Positions 7,681 through 11,938 of a stretch of 11,938 bases of DNA are shown here, piece after piece (the stretch's first letter is position 1; each line of letters starts with the position of its first letter). The DNA is from JACCXG01 sp963785755 (GTDB taxonomy: Bacteria > Acidobacteriota > Vicinamibacteria > Vicinamibacterales > 2-12-FULL-66-21). The stretch spans positions 1 to 11,938 of the forward strand of contig CAWAXG010000074.1 in the NCBI GenBank assembly GCA_963785755.1, written 5' to 3'. The position numbers were made by a program, and so were the translations under genes. The notes below the pieces were generated by a model that was not told the origin of the DNA, did not search any database, and was given only the letters and a program-made list of their open reading frames with translations.

Positions 7681-9781
7681 ATGACAGACGACGCAGTCCC
7701 GCGCGCGTTGATCGGAGGCGGATTGGGATCCAGACGGCCCACACTCCTGCAGATGTGGCTGATTCAGTGGGCCCCAGGTACTTCTCTGGCCGGTTGGGCG
7801 TTAGCGGTTGTGGTCCTTCAGCGCCTTGGCAGGGACGGCAACGCCCTGACGTTCATCTTTCTCGGGATGTTTGCGGGATCGGCGCTCTGGGCAGCGGTCG
7901 CTGTCTGTTCCCTCCCCCTGTTCTTTCTCATCAGACCGTTGGTTGATCCGCTGGCGCGAGAGGCCACGCGATTGCGGGCGGCGATTCTTGCGGCTGCTGG
8001 CGCGACTCCGTTCCTGGTCGTCGCCATCCTCGGCTGGTGGTTACTCAGCTCACTCAACACGCGTGGAGAACCTGCGGCCGGACTCGACCTCTTTGCTGTA
8101 CTGGCTTTGTGCGTCACTTTCGGCGTGGGAGCGTTTGCCGCGGCCGAGATGTGGACTTCAGCCTTCCCCGCCACTCACGACAGACGCTCACAGTTCGAGG
8201 AATATCGTGACATTACGCTCGCCGTCCGCGTCAAGGAAGATCTGGAGGTTCTGCGTTTGTTGCTCGTCAACAACGCACTGACGCTGCTGAGCATGCTGAC
8301 GGTCGTTCTGCCCGTAGCGATGGTTGGCATCGTGGTACTCGGCTTACCAGGGCGAAAGTACTTCGAACGTCCGCTCTGGGTCGTGCTCGTCCCACTGTCT
8401 GTTCTTGTGTTGCTCGCGCCCATTCTCATCGTGCTGACGAGCTATCAGCTCGGACTGTGGCACTTCCTGCCGGTCCGAGCCTCTGGCGTGCTGCTCTTCG
8501 CGTCAGGCACTGCGATGTTGCTGCTGTTTTCGATCGAGCCGTTGGATGAAATCTATGGCGGGCTTTCGTTCGGGTATTCGCCGCCGGCATGGATGTACAC
8601 CGTCGTTCTATGGTTACTCTCTCTCCCTTGTCTTTTGGTCACTGCGAGCGTATTGGGTATGTCTCTACGTCTCGCACGGATCAGGCCTCCGCTTGACCCT
8701 GTAGTCCGCGGCTGGCGCCCGTGGCCCACTAACCTCATGGCGCCAGCCCTGCGAACTCTTTGCGTACCAAGCTTTGTCGTCGCCTTGCCCCGTGGTCGGT
8801 TTCAGTCGACGTTTCTCTTCGTGCTGGTTGTGGTTCTATTGGCACTACACACCGCGCTGGTGCTCGGACCAGCAATGTCGGCGCCTGCGATCTTGAAGTC
8901 GGTTGTCTCTTCTTCGCTGAGTGGCACACCCACGACCACTCCAGATGACGGCATGCCTGCAACGGTTGGGGCGGCGATCACGGCACGGTCGTCACAAGCG
9001 TCGAGCCCTGCTGCTGTCACTCGAACGGATATTGATTGGTGTTCCCTTCGTTTTGATTCTTGCGCTGTTATTCGGAGGGGTGGTGTTGAACAGGAGGCTG
9101 GCTGCGCGATTGTTGCGTCTTGCCCACCGACGAGCCGCGGGTATTTATCAGACGATCACCCGGCACGACACGCGAGCGCCGATCCTGTTTCTGAGGTCGT
9201 TCAAAGAAGAGAAACGTCTGCTGGCGGCGCCGGCGAGATCGCTGCTCGCGAAGGTGCTCAGATTGAGAGATGCAAAAAGGACTCTCGATGAAATCGTCCT
9301 GGATGCCGCAAGCCCCGTCGGTCCGGTTGTCGCGCTCGGCATACCAGCCGAGAAGGCGGCGCCATTGGGTGCGGCGCGGGTCTATGCCAGCGATGCTGAA
9401 TGGCAAGAGGCGGTTCGTGGACTGGTTCAACAGAGCCGGGCCGTCATCATTTGCGTGGAAGACGGCGAAGGTGTGCTGTGGGAGCTGACGCATCTTCTTG
9501 CGGAGGCGCACCTCACCAAAACTCTTTGTGTCCTCACGCCTGACACGTCGTCCGAGACCCTTCTGCGCGCCCTTCAGCAGGCACGACAATCAGGCAACGT
9601 ACCGCTCAGCGATGTCCTCGAGCAGGTTCGAGCCCATGGCTCCCAGGTTGGAGCGGGCAAGCTCTTGGTAGGGGTGTGGTTCCCAGGCGGTATCGTTACG
9701 CCAATCTTCGCGGAAGACCGATCCGACTACACACATTGGTGCATGGTGAACCTGGTGCTTGCGGCGCTGACCAGTGGTTGA
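7681..9781 (+). CDS. Polytopic membrane protein with C-terminal TIR-like domain, one frameshift
   Basis: I do not recognise a named gene. The first part (7681 to about 8990) is strongly hydrophobic, with about nine predicted membrane helices at roughly residues 24-48, 55-85, 98-122, 134-157, 196-221, 232-254, 267-285, 303-327 and 376-396. The frame then changes somewhere in 8870-9015. The second part, to TGA 9779-9781, adds a tenth helix (ILIGVPFVLILALLFGGVVL, 9029-9088) and a soluble domain of about 215 residues. That domain opens with RAPILFLRSFKEE (9173-9211), then GPVVALGIPAEK, PLGAARVYASDAEWQ, AVIICVEDGEGVLWELTHLL and KTLCVLTPD. The order of short hydrophobic strands, with Trp-Glu-Leu (Glu at 9482-9484) at the start of a helix, resembles TIR domains; this is inference from pattern only. 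Restored length is about 699 residues. A start at ATG 7681 is likely but has no strong ribosome binding site. Two overlapping genes instead of one broken gene is possible, but the soluble frame has no convincing start of its own. It may be a membrane-tethered signalling or effector protein. Confidence 0.65.
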
Positions 9782-9805
9782 AGCGATCTCCTCGCGTCAG
9801 ATCAG

Positions 9806-11242
9806 TCAGGGCCGGATCGCCGGCGCGCGAACGGGCTGCCCGGGCGTCACGCCGTCCACGGCCCGGCCGTTCGCCACGACCGCGACGCCGTTGACGAGCA
9901 CGTGACGGATCCCGATCGGCGCGAGCGCCGGCTCCCGGTAGGTCGAGCGATCGATCACGGTCGCGGCGTCGACAATCACGATGTCCGCGTCGGCGCCCGT
10001 GCGCAAACGTCCCTTCGTTTTCATCGCCGGCACCCGCCCCTCGAGGCGCCGCGCCGGCATCAGCGTCATCTTCCTGATGGCGTCCATCAGCGTGAGCGCC
10101 TGCTGCTCGCGCACGAAGCGGCCGAGCACCTTGGAATAGGTTCCCGTCGTCCGCGGGTGACCGATCCCGTTCTCCCAATAGGCGTCGCTCGCAATCATCG
10201 TCAGCGGACTCGTCACCGCCGCCTTCACCATCTCCTCGGTGTTGGTATGCAGGACGACCGGGCCGCCGATCTTGCGATACTTCTCGAACGATTCCCGGTT
10301 CAGCCGCTCGCCCGTCCTCGGCCATTCGAGCAGCGCAAGCCGCTCGGCGGGTGCGCCGACGTACTCGTCCAGGTTCGCCGACTGAATCTCGGTCATGCCC
10401 GCCGTGTACGGATACGCCTCGGTGGTGACGTCCATACCCTGGTTGCGCGCCCGGTCGATCACGGCGAGCACTTCGCGCGTCGCGCCCACGCTCGTGCTGT
10501 TCACGTGCACGATGTGAAGCGGCGCCTTCGTCTCAGAGGCGAGACCGATGGCTTCTTCGACGCCGGGCAGGCCGCGCCGGGTATGCGCGTGAACCGGCGC
10601 GCGCCGCCGGCCGGCGACGCCGAACACGGCGAGCAGCTCGTCACGACTCGCCGCCGGCGTGTAGACGAACCCTGCGCCGATGCTGACCGCGCCGCGATCG
10701 AGTCCCTGCTCGATGCGCCTCACGATCTCGGCGATCTCGCCTGTGGACGCGGCCTGGTGCGCACCCGCGCCCGTCGGCAGAAACGCGCCCGGGTCGCGGA
10801 GCACCGCCATGCGCACCGGAATGTGGCCAACGCTGACGCCGTAGTTGATCACCTGACCGCTCTCCCGCTGGCGGTACCACCCGTCGATGTCAGCCGCGCC
10901 GACCTCGAGCTCGAGCGCAGTCGTCACGCCGTCCGATGCACGAAGCTTGTAGACGTCGGCGGCCTGGCCGTGCGCGTGCAGATCGATGAACCCGGGAACG
11001 ACGATGGCGCCGGTGGCGTCGATGGTGGTGCGTCCCGTCAATCGTTCCGTGGAGACGGCGGCAATCGTCCGGCCCGTGATGCCGACGGATCGAACGGCAT
11101 CCAGGTTCGATTCGGGATCGAGCACACGGCCGTTCACGATGACGACGTCGTAGGTCTGGGCCCGCAGCAACACCACGGAGACAGCAGCCAGGAGCGCGCC
11201 GAGGCAGAGCCACGCTCGTTGCTTCCGGGCGAGGTCGCGCAC
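9806..11242 (-). CDS. Exported amidohydrolase, N-acyl-D-amino-acid deacylase (D-aminoacylase)-like
   Basis: This is a metal-dependent amidohydrolase of the D-aminoacylase/dihydroorotase-like superfamily, which hydrolyses amide bonds of N-acylated amino acids or cyclic amides. With the GTG start at 11242 it has 478 residues. A signal peptide comes first (basic start, then CLGALLAAVSVVLLRAQ, residues 13-29), followed by the small N-terminal beta domain (YDVVIVNGRVLDPES). The TIM barrel carries the metal site: His89 and His91 in GFIDLHAHG, His218/His220 in VHAHTR, His243/His246 in LHIVHVNST, and Asp353 in IASDAYW. EAYPYTAG (275-282) and HPRTTGTYSKVLG (362-374) are typical of the D-aminoacylase branch. 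Where true D-aminoacylases have a metal-binding Cys after GVTT, this protein reads GVTTALELEVG, so a Glu may replace it and the substrate may differ. The frame is open further upstream, but that part lies antisense-free over the end of the dehydrogenase and is not protein-like. The gene is intact, with only 4 bases separating it from the dehydrogenase stop, so the two form an operon. Confidence 0.87.
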   Translation of the reverse strand: MRDLARKQRAWLCLGALLAAVSVVLLRAQTYDVVIVNGRVLDPESNLDAVRSVGITGRTIAAVSTERLTGRTTIDATGAIVVPGFIDLHAHGQAADVYKLRASDGVTTALELEVGAADIDGWYRQRESGQVINYGVSVGHIPVRMAVLRDPGAFLPTGAGAHQAASTGEIAEIVRRIEQGLDRGAVSIGAGFVYTPAASRDELLAVFGVAGRRRAPVHAHTRRGLPGVEEAIGLASETKAPLHIVHVNSTSVGATREVLAVIDRARNQGMDVTTEAYPYTAGMTEIQSANLDEYVGAPAERLALLEWPRTGERLNRESFEKYRKIGGPVVLHTNTEEMVKAAVTSPLTMIASDAYWENGIGHPRTTGTYSKVLGRFVREQQALTLMDAIRKMTLMPARRLEGRVPAMKTKGRLRTGADADIVIVDAATVIDRSTYREPALAPIGIRHVLVNGVAVVANGRAVDGVTPGQPVRAPAIRP

Positions 11243-11246
11243 GGCG

Positions 11247-11938
11247 CTACTCCTTCCAAGGGTTGTTGGCGAACACGGCGAGCTCCGGCCACAGCGCTCG
11301 ACGCGGCATGTCGAGGGCGGCCATGATCGTGTCCGCGATGTCGGCAGCATAAAGCTTGTTCGGATTGTTGCGGCCGAACTTGCCGCCAAAATTCGTCTGC
11401 ACCTCCGAAGGACAGATGCAGATGACCCTTATGCCGTGCGGCCGCAGCTCCGCCTGCCAGCACTGGCTGATGCCGCGCACGGCCCACTTGCTGGCGGAAT
11501 AGGACGTCGCCGTTGCCGCGCCCTTCATGCCCGAGGTGGACGCGAGGTTCACGATGTCCCCCTCGCCGCGCTCCTTCATCGCCGGAACGATGCGGTTCGT
11601 CAGATCCACGAGCCCGAAGACGTTGGTGTCGAACATCTCCTTCATTTTCGAGACGTCCAGCGCGCCGATCTCACCACGATAGGCGTAGCCGGCATTGTTC
11701 ACGAGGACGTCGATGCCGCCCATGCGTTCAGTGCACGCGTCCACGGTTCGCGCGTTGTCGTCGGGTACTGAAACATCGGCCTGCAGGCCGACGGCGCCGG
11801 TTTTTCGCGCCATCGCGTCGATGAGCTCCTTGTTGCGGCCGGTGAACACCACCTGGTGCCCGGCATTGCGCGCCTGCTCGACAATCGCCGCGCCGATGCC
11901 CTGACTGCCCCCGGTAACCAGAAAACGCGATGGTTGCA
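11247..11938 (-). CDS. Short-chain dehydrogenase/reductase (SDR), partial at window edge
   Basis: This is a classical SDR using NAD(P)H. The frame is open to the right edge and reads FLVTGGSQGIGAAIVEQA, holding the cofactor motif T-G-x-x-x-G-I-G. It continues VVFTGRN (an Arg here often means NADP(H) preference), DVLVNNAGYAYRGEI with the conserved Asn-Asn-Ala-Gly, DIVNLASTSG with the catalytic Ser region, and YSASKWAVRG with the catalytic Tyr-x-x-x-Lys. Then come ICPSEVQTNFGG and the end FANNPWKE, with stop TAG at 11247-11249. Only a few N-terminal residues are missing beyond the window. Visible length is about 230 residues, normal for classical SDRs. The last codons double as the ribosome binding site of the amidohydrolase. 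The reaction cannot be named from sequence; the family acts on many alcohols and ketones. The frame is clean throughout. Confidence 0.9.
   Translation of the reverse strand, partial: QPSRFLVTGGSQGIGAAIVEQARNAGHQVVFTGRNKELIDAMARKTGAVGLQADVSVPDDNARTVDACTERMGGIDVLVNNAGYAYRGEIGALDVSKMKEMFDTNVFGLVDLTNRIVPAMKERGEGDIVNLASTSGMKGAATATSYSASKWAVRGISQCWQAELRPHGIRVICICPSEVQTNFGGKFGRNNPNKLYAADIADTIMAALDMPRRALWPELAVFANNPWKE
11250..11255 (-). promoter_or_regulatory. Shine-Dalgarno AAGGAG for the amidohydrolase
   Basis: On the minus strand AAGGAG lies 7 bases before the GTG at 11242 and sits inside the last codons of the dehydrogenase. It decides the GTG start, which then gives a proper signal peptide, and points to coupled translation of the two genes. 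Confidence 0.75.

Noticed and set aside
9782..9805. Shared terminator between the convergent membrane protein and amidohydrolase genes
   Set aside because: Only 24 bases and no stable inverted repeat with a T-tract.
9902..11326. Long open frame (474 codons) on the + strand
   Set aside because: It is fully antisense to the amidohydrolase, rich in Arg, His and Gly, and has no family pattern; a by-product of GC-rich codon use.

Overview
This is a GC-rich bacterial window. The gene mix suggests an Acidobacteriota member, possibly Vicinamibacteria-like: a secreted TPR plus TolB-type propeller protein beside an OmpR-type two-component system, an arylsulfatase, and an exported N-acyl-D-amino-acid deacylase-like amidohydrolase. 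That placement is inference from gene content; there is no rRNA or other marker in the window. I saw no tRNA, rRNA, CRISPR array, transposase or phage gene.

Layout. Bases 19-732 (+) encode a DUF1697 protein. It converges with an F420/NADP-type oxidoreductase (498-1234, -) that has a frameshift at a six-base homopolymer. Bases 1360-2430 (+) hold a badly broken arylsulfatase (iduronate-2-sulfatase-like), with at least seven frame changes and several stop codons. Bases 2562-7448 (-) form one apparent transcription unit read right to left: a membrane sensor histidine kinase (5447-7448), an OmpR/PhoB-type response regulator (4757-5444) overlapping it, and a secreted TPR/TolB-like propeller protein (2562-4676) about 80 bases further on. 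All three carry frameshifts, and the propeller gene carries about a dozen. A short divergent promoter region (7449-7680) contains a perfect 9-base inverted repeat. Bases 7681-9781 (+) encode a polytopic membrane protein ending in a TIR-like cytoplasmic domain, again with one frameshift. Bases 9806-11242 (-) encode an intact exported amidohydrolase, translated just after a short-chain dehydrogenase (11247-11938, -) that runs off the right edge.

How the genes may work together. The kinase and regulator form a classical pair. The propeller gene behind them is likely co-transcribed and may act with them at the cell envelope. The membrane TIR-like gene is divergent from this operon and shares its upstream region. 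The dehydrogenase and amidohydrolase are a tight two-gene unit with no evident link to the rest.

Main caution. From about 500 to 9010 almost every gene is interrupted by indels, while 9015-11938 is clean. In the propeller gene the protein sequence stays family-like in every frame, which looks like uncorrected read errors. In the sulfatase there are also substitution-type stops and altered conserved residues, which looks like true decay. The sequence alone cannot settle this.
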